NCBI GenBank assembly: GCA_964540765.1
Contig: CAZINW010000002.1
Location: 1-64,000 of the forward strand
Direction: 5' to 3'
DNA: 64,000 nt
Source: CAZJLN01 sp964540765
GTDB lineage: Bacteria > Chloroflexota > Anaerolineae > Anaerolineales > Anaerolineaceae
Made by a program: the position numbers and the translations under genes. Positions 44,808 through 53,525 of this stretch are shown one piece after another (within the stretch, counting starts at the first letter, position 1; every line of letters starts with the position of its first letter). The notes under the pieces are model-generated. The model searched no databases. It was given only the letters and a program-made list of their open reading frames with translations, and had not been told where the DNA came from.

Positions 44808-47345
44808 TCAGCTTACATCTCCTGTGCCATCCTGGATTGGCCAGAAATGGTTAAGCGCACTGCGCATCAGTTGATGCTCTGGCGCTGCCAGGTCAGGATC
44901 ATCCGCAAGGACCTGATGGGCATGGTGCCTGGCTTTTTCGATCAAACGAATGTTGGATAGGTTTGCCATCTTCAGGGTAGTATATCCAGACTGGCGTGTT
45001 CCAAGGAATTCCCCGGGTCCACGCTGCTGAAGGTCGCGTTCAGCCAGGATAAAACCGTCGTTGGTTTCGGTCATCACTTTCAGGCGTTCGTTTTCGACTG
45101 AGTCTTCAGTTTCAGGGATCAAGATGCAGAAAGATTGTGCATCCCCCCGTCCGACCCGCCCACGGAATTGATGCAGCTGTGCCAAACCGAAGCGATTTGC
45201 GCCTTCTATGACCATGACAGTGGCATCGGGTATGTCCACACCTACCTCCACCACGGAAGTGGAGACCAGTACATTGAATTGTTTGTTGCGAAAATCCCGC
45301 ATGGTTGCGTCTTTTTCTTCAGGTCGCATCCTGCCATGCATCAGCCCAACTTTTAGGTCAGGGAAAACATCCTGCTGGAGGCGCTGTTGTTCTTCGACAG
45401 CAGCCCTGGTTTCCTCGTTCTCGCTCTGTTCAACCAGCGGATAAACCACAAAAGCCTGGTGCCCTTTTACCACCTGTGAACGTATCAAGCTGTATGCACG
45501 TTCCCGTTCCATGGGAAAGAGAATATGGGTTTCGATGGGAAGCCTTCCAACGGGCATCTCATCCATCACACTGACATCCAGGTCACCAAAGATGGTCAAC
45601 TGCAATGAGCGCGGAATGGGTGTGGCTGTCATCACCAGCAAGTGAGGGTTGTTACCCTTGTTTCGCAGCGCAGCGCGCTGTTTGACGCCGAAACGATGCT
45701 GCTCGTCAACAACCACCATCTGCAGATTCTGGAAAGTGACCGGGTCTTCGATCAAGGCATGTGTGCCGATCAATAATTTTACCCAGCCGTTGTTCAAACC
45801 ATCCAGAATCTCCTGGCGTTCGGCTGCAGCAGTGTCACCAATCAACAGACGCACCTGACCGGGCTGTAGTAAGGCTTCACCATCGCTGGGTTCGATAAAG
45901 AGAGCAATCATGCTCTGGTAATGCTGTTCTGCCAGGATGGATGTGGGCGCCATGAAGGCTGCCTGGGCACCTGAAGCAATCACCATGGCCATGCCCAAAC
46001 CTGCAACAATGGTCTTACCCGAGCCAACATCACCTTGGAGGAGCCGATTCATGGGGTGCCCGCTTGCCAGGTCACTTCTTAACTCCGAAATGGTTTTAAC
46101 TTGAGCCGAGGTTAACTGGTATGGCAGGGCTTTAATTCTGTTTTCCAGCCATCCATCCGGCACAAAATACTGGGTGCCCTCAAGCGCCTGCCACTGGCTT
46201 TTTTGGCGCATGACACCCAATTGCAATAGGAAAATCTCATCAAAGGCAAAGCGCTGGCGTGCCTGTTCCAGGGTCTCCTGCGTTTCCGGAAAGTGGATCT
46301 GCCTCATGGCAACTTTTAACTCTGGTAGATCTATTTCCGCGCGAATGGACTCCGGCAGAAAGTCAGGGATGCGATTTGACCAGTAGTCGACTGTGTTGTA
46401 CATGGTTCGCCGCAGCCATCTCTGCGTGATCATGGCTGTCAGCGAATAAATCGGGACAATCCTGTTAGTATGTAATTGCTGCTGGTCAATTGGTTCATAA
46501 TCCGGGTGGTAAATCACCGGTCGTCCCAGGTAGAATTCGACTTTGCCAGAAATCGAGAGGAACATGCCTTTGCGCAAATAACGCATGTGGTAATCCTGGT
46601 TGAACCAGAGCAGCCGGATGGTGCCAGTCTTATCGGAAACGACCGCTTCGGTAATTTTGCGATTGCGTTTGGACGCATAGTTGCTGATGCTTTCGACCTG
46701 TGCGATGATGGTCACTTCAGTGCCATATTTAAGTTGGCTGATGGTCTGTGAAAGTGAGTAATCATCATAGCGCCGGGGGAAGAAATAGAGCATGTCTTCA
46801 ATTGTGCACAGTCCCAGCTTCTTGAGATGTTCCGCCTGTCTTGGTCCAACCCCACGGATGACAGCCGGAGAGGCATCCAGCCCGATGGTCGTATCCGCCA
46901 CTGGATTGCGCGAAATATCCTGTGCGCGTTTGCTTACCCTGGTTTTGATGACCTGCTCTTTAAAATCCGTTGGTTCTTTGCTTTTTGCAACTCCCGTATC
47001 TTTCTGGCTTATTTCTGGCGGAGAGGACTGATTTTTGTGTGCAATCGTGTGCGGCTCTTCAGGTTTGATTTGGTCGGGTTTGGGTAGGCTTGACACTTTG
47101 CTGATGCTCAGCAAGTCGCCAATCTCCTGTAAAGCTCCCCAGCGATCATGGATGTCCAGGTTTGGATAATGTGTCAGGATGGAGGTAATTGCCGGGATGA
47201 GGGCTTCAGAAGCGCCCTCTGCCCGTGCTTCAGCTGCCCAGCTTTCAGCCAGTTTTTGCAGACCGCCGACGACAGCGCGGTTTTCATATCCAAATTCTGA
47301 TTCCAGTTTGAAGATCTTTAAAAGTTTTTCTGATGATAAGGGCAT
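44808..47345 (-). CDS. recG: ATP-dependent DNA helicase RecG
   Basis: An 845-residue branch-migration helicase that regresses stalled forks. A lineage-type N-terminal extension (about 1-155) precedes the wedge region GVGPRQAEHLKKLGLCTIEDMLYFFPRRYDDYS, given here only as landmarks near residues 165-200. Walker A is LLQGDVGSGKTIVAG, the DEQH box is VVVDEQHRFGVKQRAAL, and the C-terminal RecG-type motifs include ERDLQQRGPGEFLGTRQSG. It is about 150 residues longer than E. coli RecG because of the extension. coaD follows immediately. Confidence 0.96.
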   Translation of the reverse strand: MPLSSEKLLKIFKLESEFGYENRAVVGGLQKLAESWAAEARAEGASEALIPAITSILTHYPNLDIHDRWGALQEIGDLLSISKVSSLPKPDQIKPEEPHTIAHKNQSSPPEISQKDTGVAKSKEPTDFKEQVIKTRVSKRAQDISRNPVADTTIGLDASPAVIRGVGPRQAEHLKKLGLCTIEDMLYFFPRRYDDYSLSQTISQLKYGTEVTIIAQVESISNYASKRNRKITEAVVSDKTGTIRLLWFNQDYHMRYLRKGMFLSISGKVEFYLGRPVIYHPDYEPIDQQQLHTNRIVPIYSLTAMITQRWLRRTMYNTVDYWSNRIPDFLPESIRAEIDLPELKVAMRQIHFPETQETLEQARQRFAFDEIFLLQLGVMRQKSQWQALEGTQYFVPDGWLENRIKALPYQLTSAQVKTISELRSDLASGHPMNRLLQGDVGSGKTIVAGLGMAMVIASGAQAAFMAPTSILAEQHYQSMIALFIEPSDGEALLQPGQVRLLIGDTAAAERQEILDGLNNGWVKLLIGTHALIEDPVTFQNLQMVVVDEQHRFGVKQRAALRNKGNNPHLLVMTATPIPRSLQLTIFGDLDVSVMDEMPVGRLPIETHILFPMERERAYSLIRSQVVKGHQAFVVYPLVEQSENEETRAAVEEQQRLQQDVFPDLKVGLMHGRMRPEEKDATMRDFRNKQFNVLVSTSVVEVGVDIPDATVMVIEGANRFGLAQLHQFRGRVGRGDAQSFCILIPETEDSVENERLKVMTETNDGFILAERDLQQRGPGEFLGTRQSGYTTLKMANLSNIRLIEKARHHAHQVLADDPDLAAPEHQLMRSALNHFWPIQDGTGDVS

Positions 47346-47419
47346 TGTTTGTGTCTCTTAAAATTTTCCATGTAATTACTGTAGTATTTTATTCTATCAT
47401 GATACCCACTAATTGGTTT

Positions 47420-47443
47420 GATGGCGGAACAGATGGCGGAACG
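47420..47443. repeat. 12-base tandem repeat
   Basis: GATGGCGGAACA is followed directly by GATGGCGGAACG, in the gap between recG and the YloV-like gene. No function is apparent. Confidence 0.35.
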
Positions 47444-47471
47444 GGGATTCAACCTGCCGATTTACGAAAAA

Positions 47472-47496
47472 CTGGTTGGCAAAACCTGCCAACCAG
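47472..47496 (-). terminator. Terminator of the yloU-yloV unit
   Basis: Arms CTGGTTGGCA and TGCCAACCAG form a 10-bp perfect stem with a five-base loop. On the minus strand it is followed by TTTTTCG, about 25 bases after the DAK2-protein stop. Confidence 0.85.
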
Positions 47497-47520
47497 GATG
47501 ATTCTTCCAAACTTGGACGA

Positions 47521-49203
47521 TCATTCAATTGCGATGATCAATTGATAATGTGCCTGACCACCCTCGTGAATCTCGACTTCATGGTCTGGATAGGTCTTCC
47601 GTATTTGGTCTGCAATGCCATTCACCTGATTTAGGTTAATGTCCTCACCATAGAAGATCGTTATACGCTCGTAATCCTCGCTATGCGCTTTTTCAAGCAG
47701 TTGTTCGACTGCATCCTCCACGGAAGTAGTGGATGCAATTAGTTCGCCATTCAAAAGCACAATAACCTGACCTTTTTCTACCTGGACACCGTCAATTTCA
47801 ACGCTGCGCGTTGCAGTGGTGATCTCACCCGTCTGCACTTCATCAAGCGCTTCGGTCATCGATGCAACATTTTCATCGAAATCACCATCTGCCACGAGGC
47901 GGAACATAGCTGAAAATCCCTGGGGTGTGTTCCTGGTCGGTATCACAGCCACTTTTTTGACCGTCACTTTGGCGGCATTTTCTGCTGCCAGAATGATATT
48001 TTTATTGTTGGGCAGGATGATGATCTTATCTGTGGGCAAATTTTCAAAGGAAGCCACGATTTCTTTCACGCTTGGGTTCATGGTTTGCCCGCCTTCAACA
48101 ATGGCTGCCACTCCCAGGCTGGCGAAGATACGCGACAGCCCATGACCGGGAGACACAGCCACGACAGCGATCTCTCCAGGTTGAACGGGAGCCAGCTTCA
48201 ACTTTCCGGCTTTGTTTTTGTTATTGTTAAGCTGCTCTACCAGGTTTTCCATCATCACTTTCTGGACGGTGCCCAGGCTCATGGTATAGTCGATTGGCGT
48301 GTAGCGGCTATCAGTCGGGACATGGATATGCATCCGGTAGATGCCATCTCCCTCGCCGACCTGGATGGATGTTCCGATCTCAGACAGCCCAGCGTAATAA
48401 GCTTCCAAATCGAGGATTGAGGTGGGTGTAAAATCAATCACCACTTCGTAATCCTGTCCGGGTTCAATCGTATCCATGGTATCATCCAGATTCATTTCAG
48501 AGAGCGGTCTCACTTCAGCAAGGGCTGTGTCAAGAGAATCGCCATTAATCAGACGCAGCATGCCTTCAAAAATGTAAAAAAGACCTTTTCCACCAGAATC
48601 AACCACCCCGGCTTGTTTTAGGACGGGAAGCAGCTCAGGTGTTTTGAGCACACTTTCATCTGCAGCATCGACAATATTGACGAGAAGTTCACTCAGTTTG
48701 TCAGTCTGATTCAGATACGCTTCAGCGCTGGACGCAATGTCTTTGATAACCGTCAGGATCGTGCCTTCAACAGGTCTTACAACCCCTTTATAGGCCGTGC
48801 TTCGGCTTTCCTGCAGTGCGCGCACAAAAAGGGCAGAATCCATGGTTTCGTAATGGTCCAATGCCCTGGCGAAACCGCGCCAGATCTGGGAGAGGATCAC
48901 ACCGGAGTTTCCCCTGGCACCCATTAAGGCACCCTGTGCGAGGGCATGTGCCATTTCTCCAACATTATTGCCATCCACCTTGGTGGCTTCATCCAGGGCT
49001 GCCTGCATGGTCAGTACCATATTGGTGCCGGTATCGCCATCCGGCACAGGAAAAACGTTTAGGGAGTTGACATGCTGCTGATTGGTGCGAAGCCATGTAA
49101 GCCCGGCTTCCAATAATATCTTTAATCCTTTTCCATCCAACGGAGACTGAAGCAGCTTATGACGCTCAGCCTCGCTGAGAATGGTTTTTGTCCTACCATT
49201 CAT
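47521..49203 (-). CDS. DAK2-domain protein, FakA/YloV-like
   Basis: A 560-residue protein with an N-terminal DhaL-type kinase domain (VFPVPDGDTGTNMVLTM, then MGARGNSGVILSQIW), a central linker and a C-terminal DegV-like half (IIILPNNKNIILAAENAAK). Homologous FakA of Gram-positive bacteria phosphorylates fatty acids held by FakB. It lies next to an Asp23-family gene, as yloV does beside yloU in Bacillus. No FakB gene is seen in this window, so fatty-acid kinase activity is inferred from family and context. Confidence 0.9.
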   Translation of the reverse strand: MNGRTKTILSEAERHKLLQSPLDGKGLKILLEAGLTWLRTNQQHVNSLNVFPVPDGDTGTNMVLTMQAALDEATKVDGNNVGEMAHALAQGALMGARGNSGVILSQIWRGFARALDHYETMDSALFVRALQESRSTAYKGVVRPVEGTILTVIKDIASSAEAYLNQTDKLSELLVNIVDAADESVLKTPELLPVLKQAGVVDSGGKGLFYIFEGMLRLINGDSLDTALAEVRPLSEMNLDDTMDTIEPGQDYEVVIDFTPTSILDLEAYYAGLSEIGTSIQVGEGDGIYRMHIHVPTDSRYTPIDYTMSLGTVQKVMMENLVEQLNNNKNKAGKLKLAPVQPGEIAVVAVSPGHGLSRIFASLGVAAIVEGGQTMNPSVKEIVASFENLPTDKIIILPNNKNIILAAENAAKVTVKKVAVIPTRNTPQGFSAMFRLVADGDFDENVASMTEALDEVQTGEITTATRSVEIDGVQVEKGQVIVLLNGELIASTTSVEDAVEQLLEKAHSEDYERITIFYGEDINLNQVNGIADQIRKTYPDHEVEIHEGGQAHYQLIIAIE

Positions 49204-49238
49204 AATACTCCTGCTGAATAAATTAGATAATTTCGCAA

Positions 49239-49595
49239 TTAATCCGGATTGCTGATGCGTAAGCCACGTACATGCACATTGATCCGGTTGACGGGAATTC
49301 CAATCGTCTTTTCGACGTTGTATTTTACGCTGTTAGCCACACTGTCTGTCAGAGTCTTGATGCGCATGCCATATTCGACAATGATATAGATATCAATTGT
49401 CAATCCGGTACTATCTGAATTGACTTTGATACCATAATTTGCATCTTTCCTGAAAAAATGTTTAATGGCTTCAAGTATGTTCTTGGGTGCAAGCCCAATG
49501 ACGCCATAGGAGAGCAAGGTGTATTGCCTGGCAACAGTGGCGATTGCCTGAGGTAAGATATAGATATTGCCCAGAGGGTTTGATTGATCAGTCAT
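49239..49595 (-). CDS. Asp23/Gls24-family protein, YloU-like
   Basis: A 118-residue protein of the Asp23 family. The start MTDQSNPLGNIYILPQAIATVARQ is given by the ATG at 49595; the longer frame to 49847 would overlap rpmB on the other strand and lacks family sequence. Conserved blocks are GVIGLAPKN and DIYIIVEYGMRIKTL, ending in VNVHVRGLRI-type residues. The family is linked to envelope stress and membrane association in Gram-positive bacteria. It is about 35 bases upstream of the YloV-like gene and divergent from rpmB. Confidence 0.9.
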   Translation of the reverse strand: MTDQSNPLGNIYILPQAIATVARQYTLLSYGVIGLAPKNILEAIKHFFRKDANYGIKVNSDSTGLTIDIYIIVEYGMRIKTLTDSVANSVKYNVEKTIGIPVNRINVHVRGLRISNPD

Positions 49596-49674
49596 ATCAA
49601 ATTTTCTCAGTCCTTCCAAAGTGACTTGATTCATTTTTAAGTCTATGATAAAATCCTTTGCTGTTTGGGACATT

Positions 49675-49702
49675 TTGTTTGCCCAATGGTAGTTATTATA
49701 AC
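49675..49702 (+). promoter_or_regulatory. Possible promoter of rpmB
   Basis: TTGTTT (49675-49680) and TATAAC (49697-49702) are 16 bases apart, about 20 bases before the rpmB start. The -35 is weak. Confidence 0.35.
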
Positions 49703-49721
49703 GCAAGAAAGGATATTTAAA

Positions 49722-49907
49722 ATGGCAAAGTGTAGTAATTGTGGCAAGGCAACAACCTTTGGGCATAACCGTAGCCACTCCCTGGTTGCAACGAGACGAA
49801 AATTTCGTCCCAACCTTCAGCGAGTGACCGTGTTTGAAAATGGTCAAAAAGTACGCAAGGTTCTTTGCGCGCGATGTATAAAAACCATGACGAAATCATA
49901 CAAGTAA
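49722..49907 (+). CDS. rpmB: 50S ribosomal protein L28
   Basis: A 61-residue L28, starting MAKCSNCGKATTFGHNRSHS at the ATG at 49722 (AAAGGA upstream); the longer frame from 49665 is not used. It carries two CXXC pairs, CSNC near the start and CARC near the end, so it belongs to the zinc-binding (C+) form of L28. The rest (RRKFRPNLQRV) is typical. It is transcribed away from the Asp23 gene and followed by a clear terminator. Confidence 0.96.
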   Translation: MAKCSNCGKATTFGHNRSHSLVATRRKFRPNLQRVTVFENGQKVRKVLCARCIKTMTKSYK

Positions 49908-49929
49908 CAACACCAAGTTATCACAAGAG

Positions 49930-49948
49930 TCACGGTTATTTGCCGTGA
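49930..49948 (+). terminator. Terminator of rpmB
   Basis: Arms TCACGG and CCGTGA with a seven-base loop, then TTTTTGTTTT. It ends at the convergent rpe stop. Confidence 0.85.
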
Positions 49949-49956
49949 TTTTTGTT

Positions 49957-50619
49957 TTAATGGGGAAGCGCCTCTCTTAAAGCAGCAATTCCAGCCTTGA
50001 TACCCTGTGGATATCGGAAGACCGATGTGCCAGCTACGAAGTCACGGGCACCCGCCTCATAAACCTCAGCAATTGTGTTCACATCGATCCCTCCGTCCAC
50101 TTGGATGACTGCATCCGATCCGTGTTGATCAAGCATCTCCCGCATCCGGCGGATCTTGCTCAAGGAATGAGGAATAAACACCTGCCCGCCAAACCCGGGA
50201 TTGACGCTCATGATCAATACCAAGTCAAACGTTCCGATCAGATCGGACAGAACATCCACCGGCGTACCTGGATTAATGGTGACGCCAGAGATCATCCCCA
50301 GTTCACGGATATTCTGCAAAGTGCGGTGAATATGTGGGCAGGTTTCATAATGAACAGTGATGCGGTTGGCGCCAGCATCAGCAAATGCCTGCAGATGTTT
50401 TTCGGGCTCAACGATCATCAAATGAACGCAGAGGGGAAGCGTGGTGGATCGCTTACAGGCTTGAACAACCATGGGGCCAAAGGTAATATTGGGAACAAAA
50501 CGCCCATCCATTACATCCACGTGAATGTAATCAGCACCTCCTTCTTCACACTCAGCTAAGTCAGATGCAAGCTGCGCCAGGTTGGCAGAAAGGATGGAGG
50601 GGGAAATAAATGCGCTCAT
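49957..50619 (-). CDS. rpe: Ribulose-phosphate 3-epimerase
   Basis: A 220-residue TIM-barrel enzyme interconverting ribulose 5-phosphate and xylulose 5-phosphate in the pentose phosphate pathway. The opening SPSILSANLAQL, the metal-site VHVDVMDGRFVPNITFG-type segment (DYIHVDVMDGRFVPN), VHLMI, MSVNPGFGGQVF and QVDGGI are all present. It lies 12 bases after the Ser/Thr kinase gene, as in the Bacillus prkC-rsgA-rpe neighbourhood. It would link xylose use in region 1 with central metabolism. Confidence 0.97.
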   Translation of the reverse strand: MSAFISPSILSANLAQLASDLAECEEGGADYIHVDVMDGRFVPNITFGPMVVQACKRSTTLPLCVHLMIVEPEKHLQAFADAGANRITVHYETCPHIHRTLQNIRELGMISGVTINPGTPVDVLSDLIGTFDLVLIMSVNPGFGGQVFIPHSLSKIRRMREMLDQHGSDAVIQVDGGIDVNTIAEVYEAGARDFVAGTSVFRYPQGIKAGIAALREALPH

Positions 50620-50631
50620 TTGCAGTCCCTT

Positions 50632-51759
50632 TCAGGGTTTTAAGGTCAGGTAAACATACAGCCAGAAGGGTATCAGACCCAGCAGCAGGGTGAATGCAAC
50701 CAGTCCCAGTCCCCAGGTAGTCCCATCAAATTCCTTATGTGCAGTCTTGACCTTATCCGTTTCTTCACTGCTGGGGATTGCGGGAGGTGGAATGGTCTCC
50801 ACCAGGTCACTCGGTGTCAGTTTCTCCTTTTGAACAGCAGGTTTGATTTTCAACGGCTGAGGCTTTGTAATGGGCGCTTTAATTTGGTTCGGTCCGGTTT
50901 TTGAATTGAAGAACGCTTCAGATGCATTCAATCCTTCGGATTGTGCCAAACCTGATAATAAACGACCCAGTTGATCAGCCGTACGATAGCGGGCTGAAGG
51001 TTCCTTAGAGAGAACTTTAAGAATGATGTCTTCCAGTTGTTGGGGAATGGCAGAATTTAATCGCCTCGGTGGTACAGGCAGCTCCTCGCGATGCATGCGT
51101 GCCAGCTCGGCAGTTTCGCTTGCATTGAAGGGCAATTGACCAGTCAGCATTTCATACAGGATCACCCCGAGTGAATATACATCTGATGCAGGAGAAGGCG
51201 CCAGGCCGGATGCCTGCTCCGGAGAGAAGTAGTGCGGTGATCCCCAAACCACATCATTATGCTCTTCAGCGGGGATGGTGGCAAGCGCGCGTGCAATGCC
51301 AAAATCAGTTACTTTAAGGCGCTGGTCAGGTGAGACAAGCATATTCTGGGGTTTAATATCACAGTGTACCAGTCCTGCACGGTGAGCATAACCCACACCA
51401 GCACATGCCTGGATCATCAAGTGCAAAGCTTCATCGACCTTAAAGCGTTCCTTTTGCCTGATCAAGGTTTTCAAATCAGTGCCAGGCAGAAATTCCATCA
51501 CGATGAAGAGATATTGTTGATCCAAACCAAAATCATGCACCGTGACAATATTGGGGTGGGAAAGATTGGCAGCGGCGCGTGCCTCCTGGCGGAAACGATC
51601 GCGGAAGGTTGGATCATCCGAGTAGTCTTCACGCAGCAGTTTGATGGCGACTGTGCGTTCGAGCATCGTATCGTGGGCTTTATGAACTACAGCCATACCG
51701 CCAGTACCCAGCGGGTGCAGTAATTGGTAGCGACCATTAAGAAGCATCAAATCGGACAT
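50632..51759 (-). CDS. Membrane-anchored Ser/Thr protein kinase
   Basis: A 375-residue Hanks-type kinase. The catalytic domain (about 10-270) is canonical: glycine loop GTGGMAVVHKA, VAIKLL lysine, HCDIKPQNML catalytic loop, DFGIARA and the SPEQ activation-segment end. A Pro/Lys-rich linker follows, and one membrane helix near the C-terminus (about 348-371). Only a few residues lie outside, so it lacks the PASTA repeats of PrkC. Divergent from it are an SH3 membrane protein and a PP2C phosphatase, its likely antagonist. Confidence 0.94.
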   Translation of the reverse strand: MSDLMLLNGRYQLLHPLGTGGMAVVHKAHDTMLERTVAIKLLREDYSDDPTFRDRFRQEARAAANLSHPNIVTVHDFGLDQQYLFIVMEFLPGTDLKTLIRQKERFKVDEALHLMIQACAGVGYAHRAGLVHCDIKPQNMLVSPDQRLKVTDFGIARALATIPAEEHNDVVWGSPHYFSPEQASGLAPSPASDVYSLGVILYEMLTGQLPFNASETAELARMHREELPVPPRRLNSAIPQQLEDIILKVLSKEPSARYRTADQLGRLLSGLAQSEGLNASEAFFNSKTGPNQIKAPITKPQPLKIKPAVQKEKLTPSDLVETIPPPAIPSSEETDKVKTAHKEFDGTTWGLGLVAFTLLLGLIPFWLYVYLTLKP

Positions 51760-52017
51760 ATCGAAATTATACCTTAATGAAAGCCAGAGATGCCATCAAC
51801 CATCAACATATCCAGTGAAAAAGTGAAGTGACCAGGGTTGCCAAAAAGGAAAAGCATAAAAGATCAACGTACGGATTTATTTCAATAAATGCGTGAATAG
51901 AATTCTATGAATTGTTTTACAGGTCCTGATTGCTAGTGCATGCTTATGGGATGGAAGTAAAATAGGACAAGAGACCGTCCTGTTTTACCAGATGAAGAAG
52001 ATGCCCATTTAGAAATT
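51760..52017. other. Divergent gap between kinase and SH3 protein
   Basis: Most of a 306-base gap. It contains the hairpin at 51957-51988 and, further on, the promoter of the SH3 gene. I see no gene here. Confidence 0.4.
51957..51988. repeat. 12-bp inverted repeat before the SH3 gene
   Basis: GTAAAATAGGAC and GTCCTGTTTTAC pair along 12 positions (one G-T) around an eight-base loop, 30 bases before a promoter. It could be an operator or a remnant terminator; no long T-run follows. Confidence 0.4.
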
Positions 52018-52045
52018 TTGTGAAGTGGCCTCATCCTGATATAAT
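52018..52045 (+). promoter_or_regulatory. Promoter of the SH3-PP2C-regulator genes
   Basis: TTGTGA (52018-52023) and a perfect TATAAT (52040-52045) are 16 bases apart, with an extended TG before the -10. Transcription would begin about 14 bases before the SH3-protein ATG. Confidence 0.65.
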
Positions 52046-52065
52046 ATTAACAAGGCAGGTGACCC

Positions 52066-52560
52066 ATGAAAAAACAAGGCAATTCCAAAATTCATATCCT
52101 GACAATACTGGCAGGTGTATTACTGGCTGGCATTTTAATCGCGCTGGTGGTACTCCTGCTGCAGCTTTCCAAACAGGAAGAGCTGGTTGAAGCGCCGTCA
52201 CCCACAGCGTCGCTGACCATGATTCCTGCGCCTACTGCCACCTCAGTTATCACGCTTCCTACAAGCGCTGCGTCACCAACAACAACTATCCCGGCAGTGC
52301 TTCCACCTGGTACGATCGGCGTGGGCGCTTACGTCAAAGTGACCGGTACGGAAGGCGTGGGGCTGCGCATGCGCGCTCAGGCCAGCACTTCAGCAGAGGT
52401 CTTGTTTATGACAATGGATGAAGAGGTTTTTCTCGTCATCGGCGGCCCGGAAGAAAAAGATGGTTATACCTGGTGGCAGCTTGAAGCTCCCTATGATAAA
52501 ACCCGCACCGGCTGGTCTGTAGATGCTTATTTGACAGCCATCGAGCAGGAAGAACCGTAA
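52066..52560 (+). CDS. Membrane-anchored SH3-domain protein
   Basis: A 164-residue protein with an N-terminal membrane helix (about 10-34), a Thr/Pro/Ser linker (about 44-80) and a bacterial SH3 domain (about 85-157; VGLRMRAQASTSAEVLFM, then WWQLEAPYDKTRTGWSVDAYL). No lipobox is seen, so it is probably an uncleaved anchor. SH3b domains commonly bind cell-wall or peptide ligands. It precedes the PP2C gene by about 95 bases and is divergent from the Ser/Thr kinase, suggesting an external partner of that signalling pair. Confidence 0.85.
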   Translation: MKKQGNSKIHILTILAGVLLAGILIALVVLLLQLSKQEELVEAPSPTASLTMIPAPTATSVITLPTSAASPTTTIPAVLPPGTIGVGAYVKVTGTEGVGLRMRAQASTSAEVLFMTMDEEVFLVIGGPEEKDGYTWWQLEAPYDKTRTGWSVDAYLTAIEQEEP

Positions 52561-52657
52561 ACCGAAAAAGCCATGAATAAAAGCTGACTCCCATTCATAG
52601 TAAAATGATTAAATACTCGATACTGGATAAAATGGTCACTCAGGAGCGATGATTTTG

Positions 52658-53509
52658 ATGCGATTAACAAAAAGACCTCAAAAGCAATCCAAAGAAGATC
52701 TCGAGAAGCGATATGAGTTGCCGCAAGTGGGTCTTGATCAGCCGGTACCTTTCGAACTTGAATTTCGCACTGCACAATCCATCGGGATGGAACGAACCCA
52801 CAATGAGGATGCTCTTTTTGCCCTGAGACTGACTTCCCAGAATTCGGATACACCTTTGAAGGCAGGCATTTTCATGGTGGCGGATGGCATGGGGGGGCAT
52901 TTGAATGGTCAATTGGCGAGCACTTGTGCCATTCAAACAGCCAGCGCATGCCTGTTTCAGGATGTTACGGAACTCTTGAAAGATGATCCCGGAACACAGG
53001 GCGTGGCCGGGATGCTGCAAAAGGCGGTTGATGCAGCTCAAACTGAGGTTTTGGACAAAGTGCCTGGCGGTGGAACAACCCTGACAGTGGCACTGATCCT
53101 CCATAACCAATTGACTTTTGCACATGTTGGTGATTCCAGGCTTTATTTGTTCCGGGATGATGGCAAAATGACCCTTCTCACACACGATCATTCACTGGTC
53201 AAGAGACTGGTTGATCTGGGTCAGATCAGTCCTGCTGAAGCAAGCGTGCATCCCCAAAGGAATGTGCTCTTTCGCGCGCTGGGGCAGACGGAAGCCTTTA
53301 AGGTTGATATTGACAGCATGCCATTGTCAAATCCTTGCCTCTTGATGCTTTGTTCGGATGGTTTATGGGGGCAGGTCACAGACGAACAAATATTGGAAAT
53401 TCTCAGGCAGCATCAATTTGATGTTGACGCCTGTGAGAACCTGGTTGAAGCTGCCAATCAATTGGGCGGGTCGGATAATATCAGTGTGATTTTGGTGAAA
53501 ATCTCATAA
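52658..53509 (+). CDS. PP2C-type Ser/Thr protein phosphatase
   Basis: About 283 residues. Metal-binding and catalytic blocks are all present: RTHNEDALFAL, MVADGMGGHLNGQLAS, FAHVGDSRLYLFRDDGK, LLMLCSDGLWGQV and LGGSDNISVILV. It would dephosphorylate kinase targets in the cytoplasm. AGGAG at 52642-52646 fits the ATG at 52658 better than the one at 52649, which is only two bases away; this is a judgement. It lies between the SH3 protein and a response regulator and opposite the Ser/Thr kinase. Confidence 0.94.
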   Translation: MRLTKRPQKQSKEDLEKRYELPQVGLDQPVPFELEFRTAQSIGMERTHNEDALFALRLTSQNSDTPLKAGIFMVADGMGGHLNGQLASTCAIQTASACLFQDVTELLKDDPGTQGVAGMLQKAVDAAQTEVLDKVPGGGTTLTVALILHNQLTFAHVGDSRLYLFRDDGKMTLLTHDHSLVKRLVDLGQISPAEASVHPQRNVLFRALGQTEAFKVDIDSMPLSNPCLLMLCSDGLWGQVTDEQILEILRQHQFDVDACENLVEAANQLGGSDNISVILVKIS

Positions 53510-53525
53510 GGAGGTTGTTAAATTT

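Noticed and set aside
47333..47545. 70-codon plus-strand ORF across the recG start and a terminator
   Set aside because: It overlaps two genes and a strong terminator hairpin; no homologous features.
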